64,000 nt of DNA from Bradyrhizobium sp. RD5-C2 (GTDB lineage: Bacteria; Pseudomonadota; Alphaproteobacteria; Rhizobiales; Xanthobacteraceae). The first letter of the stretch is position 1; each line of letters starts with the position of its first letter. The DNA lies in NCBI RefSeq assembly GCF_019972155.1, contig NZ_BOVL01000026.1, forward strand, positions 136,634 through 200,633, read 5' to 3'. A program made the translations under genes and the position numbers. The notes under the pieces are model-generated. The model saw only the letters and a list, made by a program, of their open reading frames with translations, did no database searches and was not told the DNA's origin. Positions 17,318 to 25,544 of this stretch are shown here, one piece after another.

Positions 17318-17473
17318 TCACACGCCGAGCGGATGGCCGGCCGCGGCGATCGCAGAGGCGACCTGGCTGGCACGGTGGCCCGGTTGCGCGACCATCCGGC
17401 CGCGCAGCATCCGATACAGCGTCCACAGCAGGAGCCGCCAAAGGCGTGTTGCTGACTGCGGCAGTAATGTCAT
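17318..17473 (-). CDS. 51-residue small basic protein
   Basis: Starts MTLLPQSATRLWRLLLWTLY with a perfect AGGAGG ribosome binding site seven bases before the ATG. The first 25 residues form an amphipathic, Arg-rich and Trp-containing helix that could lie on a membrane. It ends in a small-residue-rich tail. It is immediately followed by the two-helix membrane protein at 17310. Function unknown; the strong ribosome site is the main support. Confidence 0.5.
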   Translation of the reverse strand: MTLLPQSATRLWRLLLWTLYRMLRGRMVAQPGHRASQVASAIAAAGHPLGV

Positions 17474-17642
17474 GGCCAGTCCTCCTGATATCCCACCCAA
17501 GGCTACGCGCGGCCATGAATTTAACAAACGAATAATATTGGCGGTTGGTATCGGATTGTCAGATATAAGCTTCGGCCGGGTCCGCCCGCCGCGCGCCGGA
17601 GATGCGCTCACGCGGGCCGGCCAAAATAATTTATCCTGACCC

Positions 17643-17669
17643 TGTCGTCCTGCATGCCGCCCGTTCGAC
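17643..17669 (+). promoter_or_regulatory. Candidate ECF42-type promoter before the DGPF gene
   Basis: TGTCGT at 17643-17648 and CGAC at 17666-17669 are 17 bp apart, upstream of the DGPF protein gene at 17709. From the literature, ECF42 sigma factors favour a TGTCGA-like -35 and a CGA-containing -10, so this may be an autoregulated promoter. It rests on short motifs only. Confidence 0.4.
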
Positions 17670-17708
17670 TGGGTGTCGGCGATCCAGCCGATCAAGAGGA
17701 GAGACGAG

Positions 17709-18068
17709 ATGCAATATTTGCTGCTGATCTACCGGAGCGACGCGGAATACACCCACATGACCGCTGACGACCGCAAGGCCGTGACGGCGGAGTACGGCGC
17801 TTACACGCAGTCGATCATCCAGAGCGGGCACTTCAAGGCGGGCGACGGGCTGCAGCCGGTGTCGACGGCCACCACCGTGCGGGTTCGTGACGGCAAGACG
17901 CTGACGACCGATGGGCCGTTCGCGGAAACCCGCGAACAACTCGGCGGCTACTATCTGGTCGAAGCGAAGGATCTCGACACCGCGCTCGGCCTCGCGGCGC
18001 GGATTCCCGGCGCCAAGACCGGCTCGATCGAAGTCAGGCCGGTGATGATCTACGACAACCCGCGATGA
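17709..18068 (+). CDS. YciI-like DGPF-domain protein
   Basis: A 119-residue cytoplasmic protein of the YCII-related (DGPF) family, dimeric alpha-beta barrel fold. It opens MQYLLLIYRSD and contains the diagnostic TTDGPFAETREQLGGYYLVE, cited by its DGPF core at about residues 66-69. The ribosome site is GAGGAGAG before the ATG at 17709. It is followed 15 bp later by an ECF sigma factor. This DGPF-sigma pairing is the hallmark of group ECF42. The biochemical function of DGPF proteins in these modules is not established. Confidence 0.92.
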   Translation: MQYLLLIYRSDAEYTHMTADDRKAVTAEYGAYTQSIIQSGHFKAGDGLQPVSTATTVRVRDGKTLTTDGPFAETREQLGGYYLVEAKDLDTALGLAARIPGAKTGSIEVRPVMIYDNPR

Positions 18069-18083
18069 CGCCATTATCGCATC

Positions 18084-19373
18084 ATGAATGCAGCGGCCGC
18101 GTCGCCTGGCGCGGCCGCTGAGCAACGATTGATGGCCATGACCCCCCGCCAGATCGAGAAAATCTTCCGCGACGAGGCGGGCCGGGCGCTCGCAACGCTG
18201 ATCCGTCTCGTCGGCGATTTTGACCTGGCCGAGGATTCCCTGCAGGAGGCCTTCGCGGTCGCGCTCGAGCGCTGGCCGATCGGTGAATTCCCCGCCAATC
18301 CGCGCGCCTGGCTGGTCAATGTCGGCCGCAACAAGGCGATCGACCGCGTCCGCCGCGCGGTTTCGTTTCGCGGCAAGCAGCAGGAATTGACGCATCAATT
18401 GCTGCTGGATGCGGAGGCGTCGCCCGAGCCGGCCGATGCGACGCTCGATGACGACATGCTGAGGCTGATCTTCACATGCTGCCATCCGTCCTTTGCCGCC
18501 GAGGTCCAGGTTGCGCTGACCTTGCGCACGGTGTGCGGCCTGACCACGGCGCAGGTCGCGCGCGCGTTCCTGGTGAGCGAGGACGCGATGGCGCAGCGGC
18601 TGTTGCGTGCCAAGCAGAAGATAAAACTCGCCGGCATTCCCTATGAGGTGCCGGAGCGCGAGGCACTGGAGCCGCGGCTCACCGTCGTGCTTGCCGTGAT
18701 CTACCTCGTCTTCACCGAAGGCTATGCCGCGACCGCCGGCGAGGATCTGATGCGGCCCGATCTGGCGCGCGAGGCGATCCGGCTGGCGCGGCTGCTCGAC
18801 GGATTGATTCCGGCGCGCGGCGAGATCAAGGGCCTGCTGGCGCTGATGCTGCTGCACGATGCGCGCCGCGCCGGTCGCCAGACCGCAGGCGGCGACATCG
18901 TGCTGCTCGAGGAGCAGGACCGCTCGCTGTGGGATTTCCGACAGATTGCCGAAGGTGTGAGGCTGGTCGAGGAGGCGCTGCAGATGCCAGGCCGGCCGCA
19001 ATCCTACGCGGTGCAGGCCGCGATCGCCGCACTGCACGCGCGCGCGCCGAGCTATAAGGATACCGACTGGCCGCAGATCGCCGGTCTCTATGAGGTGCTG
19101 CTCCGCATCAGCCCGTCGCCGGTGATCGAGCTCAATCATGCCGCCGCGGTGTCGATGGTCGATGGCCCGGCGCGTGCGCTCGATCTGATCGATGCGCTGG
19201 ACGCGCGTGGCAGCTTGAAGGGATACGACCAGCTGCCCGCGGTGCGCGCCGATCTGCTGCGCCGCCTCGGCCGCAAGGACGAGGCGCGGCAGGCCTATGT
19301 TGCGGCCACCGCCGCGACGCAGCTTGAGCCGCTGCGACGGCTCTACGCGCGCCGGATCGCCGAGATGGGGTGA
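18084..19373 (+). CDS. ECF sigma factor with C-terminal TPR-like extension (group ECF42)
   Basis: A 429-residue RNA polymerase sigma factor. Residues about 20-85 are sigma region 2 (DFDLAEDSLQEAFAVALERWP, then NPRAWLVNVGRNKAIDRVRR). Region 4 follows near 140-185 (LTLRTVCGLTTAQVARAFLV, AMAQRLLRAKQKIK). The remaining 230 residues are a helical extension with TPR-like pairs, such as IAGLYEVLLRISPSPVIELN. ECF42 members lack a classical anti-sigma factor and use this extension for control. The DGPF gene is directly upstream. A shorter start at 18132 (MAMTPRQIEK) is equally plausible. The inducing signal is unknown. Confidence 0.92.
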   Translation: MNAAAASPGAAAEQRLMAMTPRQIEKIFRDEAGRALATLIRLVGDFDLAEDSLQEAFAVALERWPIGEFPANPRAWLVNVGRNKAIDRVRRAVSFRGKQQELTHQLLLDAEASPEPADATLDDDMLRLIFTCCHPSFAAEVQVALTLRTVCGLTTAQVARAFLVSEDAMAQRLLRAKQKIKLAGIPYEVPEREALEPRLTVVLAVIYLVFTEGYAATAGEDLMRPDLAREAIRLARLLDGLIPARGEIKGLLALMLLHDARRAGRQTAGGDIVLLEEQDRSLWDFRQIAEGVRLVEEALQMPGRPQSYAVQAAIAALHARAPSYKDTDWPQIAGLYEVLLRISPSPVIELNHAAAVSMVDGPARALDLIDALDARGSLKGYDQLPAVRADLLRRLGRKDEARQAYVAATAATQLEPLRRLYARRIAEMG

Positions 19374-19389
19374 CGCACTAACGTCTCCG

Positions 19390-19473
19390 CGTCATTGCGA
19401 GGAGCGAAGCGACGAAGCAATCCATCTATCCATGGGCGGAGGAATGGATTGCTTCGCTTCGCTCGCAATGACG
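19390..19473. repeat. Intergenic palindrome, CGTCATTGCGAGGAGCG family
   Basis: Left arm CGTCATTGCGAGGAGCGAAG and a near-complementary right arm ending GCTCGCAATGACG enclose a nested GCAATCCAT/ATGGATTGC hairpin. A relative lies at 31046. It separates two convergent genes and could end transcription from both sides. Confidence 0.85.
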
Positions 19474-19488
19474 ATGGAGAGACCGAGC

Positions 19489-20349
19489 TTACTTCGTCGC
19501 ATCCGGCGGCAGGCTCTCGAGCAGCGCGTGCAGCGTCGCCATGGTGGAGCGGTCGGCGATCCCGTCGACGCGCTCGGGGCGGAAGTGACGCTGGAAGGCG
19601 GTGACGACCTCCATGGTCGGGCCGTCGAACTTGCCGTTGGTCGGGATGTTGTAGCCATAGCGCCGGAACGCGGCCTGCATGTTGGAGACGCTGTCGCTGA
19701 TCGCGCCGAGCTGCAACGCGTCGCCGCGCACGATCGGCACCGGCTGCACCCAGTGCCCGACGCCGGAATTGGCCAGCGAGTGCCAGGGGAATTTCTCGCC
19801 GGGATCCTTCTTGCGCCCCGGCGCCACGTCGGAATGGCCGAGCACGCGATGCGAGACCACGTTGCGGCGAAGCATGATGCCGCGGCACAGCGCGATGATG
19901 GCCGCGATCTGCCGCAGCGGGAAGTCGGGATAGCCCCAATCGTGGCCGCGGTTGACGATCTCGACGCCGATCGAACAGGAATTGATGTCGTCCTCGCCGG
20001 CCCAGGCGGCGACGCCGGCGTGCCAGGCGCGCTTGCTCTCCGGCACGCATTGCACGATGCGGCCGTCCTCGAGCACGATGTAGTGCGCCGAGACCTCGGT
20101 GCCGGCCGTACAGAGCTGGGCGATCGCGCCCTCGACGTCGGGCATGCCGGTGTAGTGCAGCACGATCATGTCGGGCTGCCGATTGTTGGCGCGGTCGCCG
20201 AAATTCACCGACGGGATCACGTCGGAGGCGATCGAGGAATCCGGCGTGAACGTCTCCACGTCGGCCACGCCCTTCGGAACAGGAAGGACGCGCTGACGCT
20301 TCGAATCAGCGTTGCCGGACGAGGACGAACCAGAAGCCATACGAATCAC
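19489..20349 (-). CDS. AmpD-like N-acetylmuramoyl-L-alanine amidase with peptidoglycan-binding domain
   Basis: A 286-residue zinc amidase that cleaves the lactyl-peptide bond of muropeptides. Zinc ligands are visible as H65 (VLHYTGMP), H172 (GHSDVAPGRK) and D182 (KDPG). The order and spacing match AmpD. A peptidoglycan-binding domain occupies about residues 218-280 (MQAAFRRYGYNIPTNGKFD, TAFQRHF). No signal peptide is apparent, so it may act on cytoplasmic recycled muropeptides, although a wall-binding domain would be unusual there. The start may be GTG at 20349 or ATG at 20340. It is divergent from the dcw cluster. Confidence 0.92.
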   Translation of the reverse strand: MIRMASGSSSSGNADSKRQRVLPVPKGVADVETFTPDSSIASDVIPSVNFGDRANNRQPDMIVLHYTGMPDVEGAIAQLCTAGTEVSAHYIVLEDGRIVQCVPESKRAWHAGVAAWAGEDDINSCSIGVEIVNRGHDWGYPDFPLRQIAAIIALCRGIMLRRNVVSHRVLGHSDVAPGRKKDPGEKFPWHSLANSGVGHWVQPVPIVRGDALQLGAISDSVSNMQAAFRRYGYNIPTNGKFDGPTMEVVTAFQRHFRPERVDGIADRSTMATLHALLESLPPDATK

Positions 20350-20817
20350 TCAAAACCCGAACCAGGAGAAAGCATTTTGACATATGGATAAACAAATAGG
20401 CGTTTACTATTCCTTTACCGTGAGGGCCGCCGCAATCGGCCTGCCGGTTCCAGGGTCTGCTCCATGAGCCGCGCAATGATGCCGGAGCGAGGGCCGAGAA
20501 TATCACTCGAATGCGGATCAAAGTCGTGCGATTCCGCTAACCGATCATCAACGTTTTCTTAACGTTAAGTGCCGTTACTGAGAGGTGAAGTGCCGAACCG
20601 GTTTCGGGGACGGCCAAGGTCCGCTGTTGCGCGAAATCCCATGGAAACCCTCCCAATTCCGGTCGGATATCAGGATTTGCGGCCGAGGACGGGAGTTGGC
20701 GCTGGGATCACGCAGCGGCCTTTTTGCCGGAACAGCCAGCGCGAGGATTCGAGACGCAATGAGTCGGCGCGCAGCCAGCTTGCATGCCTGTTATGCGGCC
20801 CTGTCCGGGGGCGGCGC
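20350..20817. other. 468-bp intergenic region upstream of the dcw cluster
   Basis: Between the amidase gene and rsmH I see no convincing gene. It contains a 12-bp palindrome CTTAACGTTAAG at 20558-20569 and a TTGACA at 20376 with no good -10. There is no mraZ gene and no TGGG-type repeats of the sort bound by MraZ. The main dcw promoter probably lies in the right half; the ribosome site for rsmH is weak. Confidence 0.5.
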
Positions 20818-21813
20818 ATGAGCGAACGTGCTCCCCGTCACATTTCCGTGCTGGGCCGCGAGGCGGTCGCCTATCTCGAGCCGCGCGCCGGCGGCATCTA
20901 TGTCGACGCGACCTTCGGCGCCGGCGGCTACAGCCGCATGATTCTCGATGTCGCCGATACGCGCGTCATAGGCATCGACCGCGACCGCACCGCGATAACC
21001 GGCGGCTTCGATCTGGTCGACGGCGCGGGCGGCCGGCTGACGCTGGTCGAGGATCGCTTCTCCAATCTTGCCGACGTCTGCGCATCGCAGGGGGTGGATC
21101 AGGTCGACGGCGTCGTGATGGATGTCGGCGTCTCCTCGATGCAGCTCGACCAGGCCGAGCGCGGCTTCTCGTTCCGCCTCGGTGGTCCGCTCGACATGCG
21201 AATGGCGCAGAGCGGCCCGACCGCGGCCGATGTGGTCGCCACCGCGTCCGAGAAGCAGCTCGCCGACATCATCTATATCTTCGGCGAGGAGCGACACTCG
21301 CGCGGCGTCGCGCGCGCCATCGTCGCCGCGCGCAAGGACGCGCCGATCACGACGACCGAGGCGCTCGCCGACATCGTCGGGAAAGTCGTGCGCGCCAAGC
21401 CGAACGAAATTCATCCGGCGACGCGGACCTTCCAGGCGCTGCGCATCTTCGTCAATGAAGAGCTCGATGAGCTGCATCGCGCGCTGGCTGCGGCCGAGCG
21501 CGTGCTGAAGCCGGGCGGGCGACTTGCCGTGGTCTCGTTCCATTCGCTGGAAGACCGCATCGTCAAGAATTTCCTGAGCGAGCGCGGCAAGGTTTCCGGC
21601 GGCTCGCGGCATCTGCCGGAAGTGGCGCAATCCGCGCCGAGCTTTCAGATCCTGACCAAGCGCCCGGTGACGCCCGGAGACGCCGAGGTCTCAGCCAATC
21701 CGCGCGCCCGGTCGGCCAAGCTGCGCGCAGCCGAGCGCACTGCGGCGCCGGCGCATGCGGACGACGAGCTGCCATCATGGCCGCGTCTATCAGACCTGAA
21801 GCGAGGAGGCTGA
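20818..21813 (+). CDS. rsmH: 16S rRNA (cytosine-1402 N4) methyltransferase
   Basis: A 331-residue SAM-dependent enzyme (formerly MraW) that methylates N4 of C1402 in 16S rRNA, in the ribosomal P site. It begins with HISVLGREAVAYLEPRAGGIYVDATFGAGGYS; the SAM loop is DATFGAGGYS. The conserved GVSSMQLDQAERGFSFR and VVSFHSLEDRIVKNF blocks are present. The start at 20818 (MSERAPRH) fits the family; the in-frame reading from 20569 adds unrelated sequence. It leads the dcw cluster, with ftsL three bases after its stop. Confidence 0.96.
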   Translation: MSERAPRHISVLGREAVAYLEPRAGGIYVDATFGAGGYSRMILDVADTRVIGIDRDRTAITGGFDLVDGAGGRLTLVEDRFSNLADVCASQGVDQVDGVVMDVGVSSMQLDQAERGFSFRLGGPLDMRMAQSGPTAADVVATASEKQLADIIYIFGEERHSRGVARAIVAARKDAPITTTEALADIVGKVVRAKPNEIHPATRTFQALRIFVNEELDELHRALAAAERVLKPGGRLAVVSFHSLEDRIVKNFLSERGKVSGGSRHLPEVAQSAPSFQILTKRPVTPGDAEVSANPRARSAKLRAAERTAAPAHADDELPSWPRLSDLKRGG

Positions 21814-21815
21814 CG

Positions 21816-22268
21816 ATGCGTCTCCTCCATCTCCTCGTCATCGGCATGCTGATCTTCGCGGCATCCTATGTCTACCGCATCAAGATGGAATCGACCGCGC
21901 GCGTCGAACGCGTGTTGCAGCTCAATGCCGAGATCCGCGAGCAGCGCAACGCGATCGCGACCTTGCGCGCCGAATGGGCCAAGCTCGACGCGCCGCTGCG
22001 GCTGCAAGGGCTTGCCGAGCGCCATCTGCCGCTGAAGCCGGTCAACGCCAACCAGTATGATTCCCTGAAGAACCTGCCGGAGCGGCCGCCGAGCTTCACG
22101 CGGCCCGGTTCGCGCGATCCGATCGGCGCGATGATCGACACCATCGAGGCCGCCGCCGCGCCCGACAGCACGACCGGCTCGATCGGCAAGCCGGCGACCG
22201 ACCAGCCGGCCGCCGACCAGCCCGCGTCCGCAGAAGATTCCGAGCAGGGCGGGGGAGACCAGCAATGA
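21816..22268 (+). CDS. ftsL: Cell division protein FtsL
   Basis: A 150-residue bitopic divisome protein. The first 20 residues form one membrane helix (LLHLLVIGMLIFAASYVY) and residues 24-60 a periplasmic coiled coil (VERVLQLNAEIREQRNAIATL), then LPLKPVNANQYDSL, typical of alphaproteobacterial FtsL. It is assigned mostly by position, size and topology, since FtsL sequences diverge. The C-terminal 70 residues are Pro/Asp-rich and probably disordered. It overlaps the ftsI start by four bases (ATGA) and activates FtsW-FtsI with FtsQ/FtsB. Confidence 0.88.
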   Translation: MRLLHLLVIGMLIFAASYVYRIKMESTARVERVLQLNAEIREQRNAIATLRAEWAKLDAPLRLQGLAERHLPLKPVNANQYDSLKNLPERPPSFTRPGSRDPIGAMIDTIEAAAAPDSTTGSIGKPATDQPAADQPASAEDSEQGGGDQQ

Positions 22269-24037
22269 CGGGACCTGCCATGACCGATCCGGCACCCGCC
22301 ACCACGCCGGCCGCGAAATCCGCCGAACCCTGGCGCACGCGGCTGATCCGCACGCTGCTGTACGGAAGCAATGTCGACCGCGCCGCGAAGGCGCGCGCGC
22401 GCGTCGGTCTTGCGATCCTCGCTTTTGCCGCGGTCTATTGCGTGCTGGCCGGACGGCTGGTGCTGTTCGCCGTTGGTGCCGACAGCCATGGCGCGCGGCG
22501 CACCGCCTCGCAGGACGCGATCGCCACCGCCAGGCCCGACATCACCGACCGTAACGGCGAAATTCTTGCCACCGACGTCAAGGCGCCGAGCCTGTTCGCC
22601 GAGCCGCGCCGCCTGATCGACAAGGACGAGGCGATCGAGCTCTTGACCGCGGCCTTGCCCGACCTCGACAACAGCGAAGTGCGCGACCGCCTGTCGTCGC
22701 GCAAGGGCTTTGTCTGGCTGAAGCGCGAGATCACGCCGAAGCAGCAACTCGACATCCACCGCCTCGGTCTTCCCGGCGTCGGCTTCCTGCGCGAGAACAA
22801 GCGCGTCTATCCGACCGGCAACGAGGTCGCCCACCTGATCGGTCTCGTCAACATCGACAACCAGGGCATCGCCGGCATGGAGAAGTGGCTGGACAGCAAC
22901 GGTCTGGCCGATCTGCATCGCGCGGGCTTCGCCACCGACAGGCTGCAGAAGCCGGTGGAGCTGTCGGTCGATCTGCGCGTCGAGCACGCGCTGCGCGACG
23001 AACTGATCAAGGCGAAGGAGAAGTTCAAGGCCAAGGCCGCTTCCGGCCTCGTCTCCAACGTGCGCACCGGCGAGATCGTGGCGATGGTGTCGCTGCCGGA
23101 TTTCGATCCGAACAATCCGAAGGAAGCGCACGATCCCGATCGCATCAATCGCCTGACCACCGGCGTCTACGAGATGGGCTCGACCTTCAAGGCGTTCACG
23201 CTGGCGATGGCGCTGGACAGCGGCCGGTTCGATCTCAACTCGATGTGGGATGCGCGCGGCCCGCTGCACTACGGCAAGTTCGCGATCCATGACGATCACA
23301 ACATGGGCCGCATGATCAACATGAAGGAGGTGTTCTACTATTCCTCCAACATCGGCGCCGGGCGCATTGCGCTCGCAATGGGCGTCGACGCGCACAAGGC
23401 GTTCCTGCGCAAGATGGGGCAGCTCGAGCGGCTGCGCACCGAATTGCCGGAGAGCGCCTCGCCGATCGTGCCGAAGAAGTGGGGCGAATTGAACACCGTC
23501 ACGATCTCGTTCGGTCACGGCATCGCGGTGGCACCGCTGCAGGCGGTGATGGGCATCGACGCGCTGGTCAATGGCGGCTACCTGATCCCGCCGACCTTCC
23601 TGAAGCGCACCGAGCAGGAAGCGATGGCGCTGGCCAAGCGCGTCATCAAGCCCGAGACCTCGGACAAGATGCGCTATCTGATGCGGCTCAACGCCGAGAT
23701 CGGCACCGCGAAGAAGGCCGACGTCAAGGGCTACTACATCGGCGGCAAGACCGGCACCGCGGAGAAGGTGATCAACGGCCGCTACGCCAAGAAGCGCGTG
23801 CTGAACGCCTTCACCGCGATCCTGCCCGCCGACAATCCGAAATACCAGCTGCTGATCATGCTCGACGAGCCGCAGCCCCTGAAGGAGACGTACGGTTTCA
23901 TCACCTCGGGCTGGAATGCGGTGCCGACCGGCGGCAACGTGATCGCCCGAATTGCGCCGCTTTTGGGCGTTGAACCGCGCTTCGACCTGCCGCCGTCCGA
24001 CCGCCTTATTCTTGCGGCATCCAGAACAACCCAGTAA
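22265..24037 (+). CDS. ftsI: Septal peptidoglycan transpeptidase (PBP3)
   Basis: A 590-residue class B penicillin-binding protein. A membrane anchor lies at about 46-66, the dimerisation domain runs to about 230, and the transpeptidase domain has all three motifs: S306-TFK309, SSN (360-362 region, YYSSN) and KTGT at 495-498. It crosslinks septal peptidoglycan in partnership with FtsW. The ATG overlaps the ftsL stop. The 40-residue hydrophilic N-tail is longer than in Escherichia coli, as usual for rhizobia. Confidence 0.97.
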   Translation: MTGPAMTDPAPATTPAAKSAEPWRTRLIRTLLYGSNVDRAAKARARVGLAILAFAAVYCVLAGRLVLFAVGADSHGARRTASQDAIATARPDITDRNGEILATDVKAPSLFAEPRRLIDKDEAIELLTAALPDLDNSEVRDRLSSRKGFVWLKREITPKQQLDIHRLGLPGVGFLRENKRVYPTGNEVAHLIGLVNIDNQGIAGMEKWLDSNGLADLHRAGFATDRLQKPVELSVDLRVEHALRDELIKAKEKFKAKAASGLVSNVRTGEIVAMVSLPDFDPNNPKEAHDPDRINRLTTGVYEMGSTFKAFTLAMALDSGRFDLNSMWDARGPLHYGKFAIHDDHNMGRMINMKEVFYYSSNIGAGRIALAMGVDAHKAFLRKMGQLERLRTELPESASPIVPKKWGELNTVTISFGHGIAVAPLQAVMGIDALVNGGYLIPPTFLKRTEQEAMALAKRVIKPETSDKMRYLMRLNAEIGTAKKADVKGYYIGGKTGTAEKVINGRYAKKRVLNAFTAILPADNPKYQLLIMLDEPQPLKETYGFITSGWNAVPTGGNVIARIAPLLGVEPRFDLPPSDRLILAASRTTQ

Positions 24038-24086
24038 GGCGTATCATCACGCGGCGCCAGAACGGCGCCGGCCAGACTGGAAGATC

Positions 24087-25544
24087 ATGAGACTTCGCGA
24101 CCTCTTCAGCGCCGATGCCACGATCGATCCGAGTGCCGACACGATCGTTGTCGGAGGGCTTGCGGTCGACAGCCGCGCGGTGAAGCCGGGCGACCTGTTC
24201 TTTGCGCTGGCAGGCAGCAGGACCGACGGCGCGCGCTTCGTCGATGCGGCGATTGCCGCCGGCGCAGTCGCGGTCGCCAGCGACCATCTGCCGCAAGGCC
24301 ACGGCCGTGTTCCGTTCGTCATCACGCCCAATCCGCGCCGCGCGCTGGCGCTTGCCGCCGCGAAATTCTTTTCCGGCCAGCCCGCGACGATTGCGGCGGT
24401 GACCGGCACCAGCGGCAAGACCTCGGTGGCGGCGTTCACGCGCCAGATCTGGCAGCGGCTCGGTCACTCCTCTGCGAGCATCGGCACCATCGGCCTCGTC
24501 TCGGACAAGCGCACCGTCTACGGCTCGCTGACCACGCCCGATCCGATCGCGCTGCATCGCCAGCTCGACGAGATCACGGGCGACGGCGTCACGCATCTAG
24601 CCTTCGAGGCCTCCTCGCACGGCCTCGACCAGTATCGGCTCGACGGCGTGCGCATCGCGGCCGGCGGCTTCACCAATCTGTCGCGCGACCACATGGATTA
24701 TCATCCCGATGTCGCGCATTACCTGAATGCAAAGCTCCGGCTGTTCCGCGATCTCGTCGCCGACGGCGGCACCGCCGTGATCTCGGCCGATCATGACTGC
24801 TCGCGAGAGGTGATCGATGCAGCACGGGCGCGCGGCTTGCGTATCATCACGGTCGGCCGCAACGCTGACCTCACCGAGGGCATCAAGCTCACGAACGCTG
24901 CGATCGAAGGCTTCGCCCAGCAGCTCGCCATCGAGCACCGCGGCCGCAAGCACGCGATCCGGCTGCCGCTGGTCGGCGAATTCCAGATCGAGAATGCGCT
25001 GGTCGCCGCGGGCCTTGCGATCGGCACCGGCAGCGCCGCCGATGACGTGTTTGGCACGCTCGAACATCTCGAAGGCGCCAAGGGTCGGCTCGAATTCGTC
25101 GGCGAGCACAATGGCGCGCCGATCTTCGTCGACTACGCGCACAAGCCCGATGCGCTCGCCAAGGCGCTGCAGGCGCTGCGGCCCTATGCGAAGCGCAGGC
25201 TGGTCGTGATCTTCGGCGCCGGTGGCGACCGCGACGCCGGCAAGCGTCCGATCATGGGCGCGATCGCCGCCGAGAATGCCGATCACATCATTGTCACCGA
25301 CGACAATCCGCGCAGCGAGAAGCCGGAGGCGATCCGCGCCGCGATCATGGTAACCGCAAAGGGCGCGCGCGAGATCGGCGACCGCGCCGCCGCGATCCGC
25401 GCCGGCATCGCCGGCCTCGAGCCGGGCGACGCGCTGGTCGTGGCCGGCAAGGGCCATGAGGTCGGGCAGATCGTCGGCAGCACGACGCTGCCGTTCAGCG
25501 ATCATGAAGCGGTCGCGAATGCATTGGCCGAGGAGGGCGCATGA
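24087..25544 (+). CDS. murE: UDP-MurNAc-L-Ala-D-Glu:meso-diaminopimelate ligase
   Basis: A 485-residue cytoplasmic Mur ligase. It adds meso-diaminopimelate to UDP-MurNAc-dipeptide using ATP. The P-loop is GTSGKTS at 107-113, the conserved lysine region and ASSHGLDQYRL follow, and DNPR at 406-409 selects meso-diaminopimelate rather than lysine. The start ATG at 24087 (MRLRDLF) gives the normal family length; a frame extending further upstream overlaps ftsI and is ruled out. It overlaps murF by four bases. Confidence 0.97.
   Translation: MRLRDLFSADATIDPSADTIVVGGLAVDSRAVKPGDLFFALAGSRTDGARFVDAAIAAGAVAVASDHLPQGHGRVPFVITPNPRRALALAAAKFFSGQPATIAAVTGTSGKTSVAAFTRQIWQRLGHSSASIGTIGLVSDKRTVYGSLTTPDPIALHRQLDEITGDGVTHLAFEASSHGLDQYRLDGVRIAAGGFTNLSRDHMDYHPDVAHYLNAKLRLFRDLVADGGTAVISADHDCSREVIDAARARGLRIITVGRNADLTEGIKLTNAAIEGFAQQLAIEHRGRKHAIRLPLVGEFQIENALVAAGLAIGTGSAADDVFGTLEHLEGAKGRLEFVGEHNGAPIFVDYAHKPDALAKALQALRPYAKRRLVVIFGAGGDRDAGKRPIMGAIAAENADHIIVTDDNPRSEKPEAIRAAIMVTAKGAREIGDRAAAIRAGIAGLEPGDALVVAGKGHEVGQIVGSTTLPFSDHEAVANALAEEGA

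Noticed and set aside
19390..19473. Possible CRISPR-like repeat
   Set aside because: It is a single hairpin, not a series of equal repeats with spacers; same-family copies are scattered.
20585..20821. 78-codon frame before rsmH as a candidate mraZ
   Set aside because: No MraZ-like pattern and no ribosome site; treated as non-coding.
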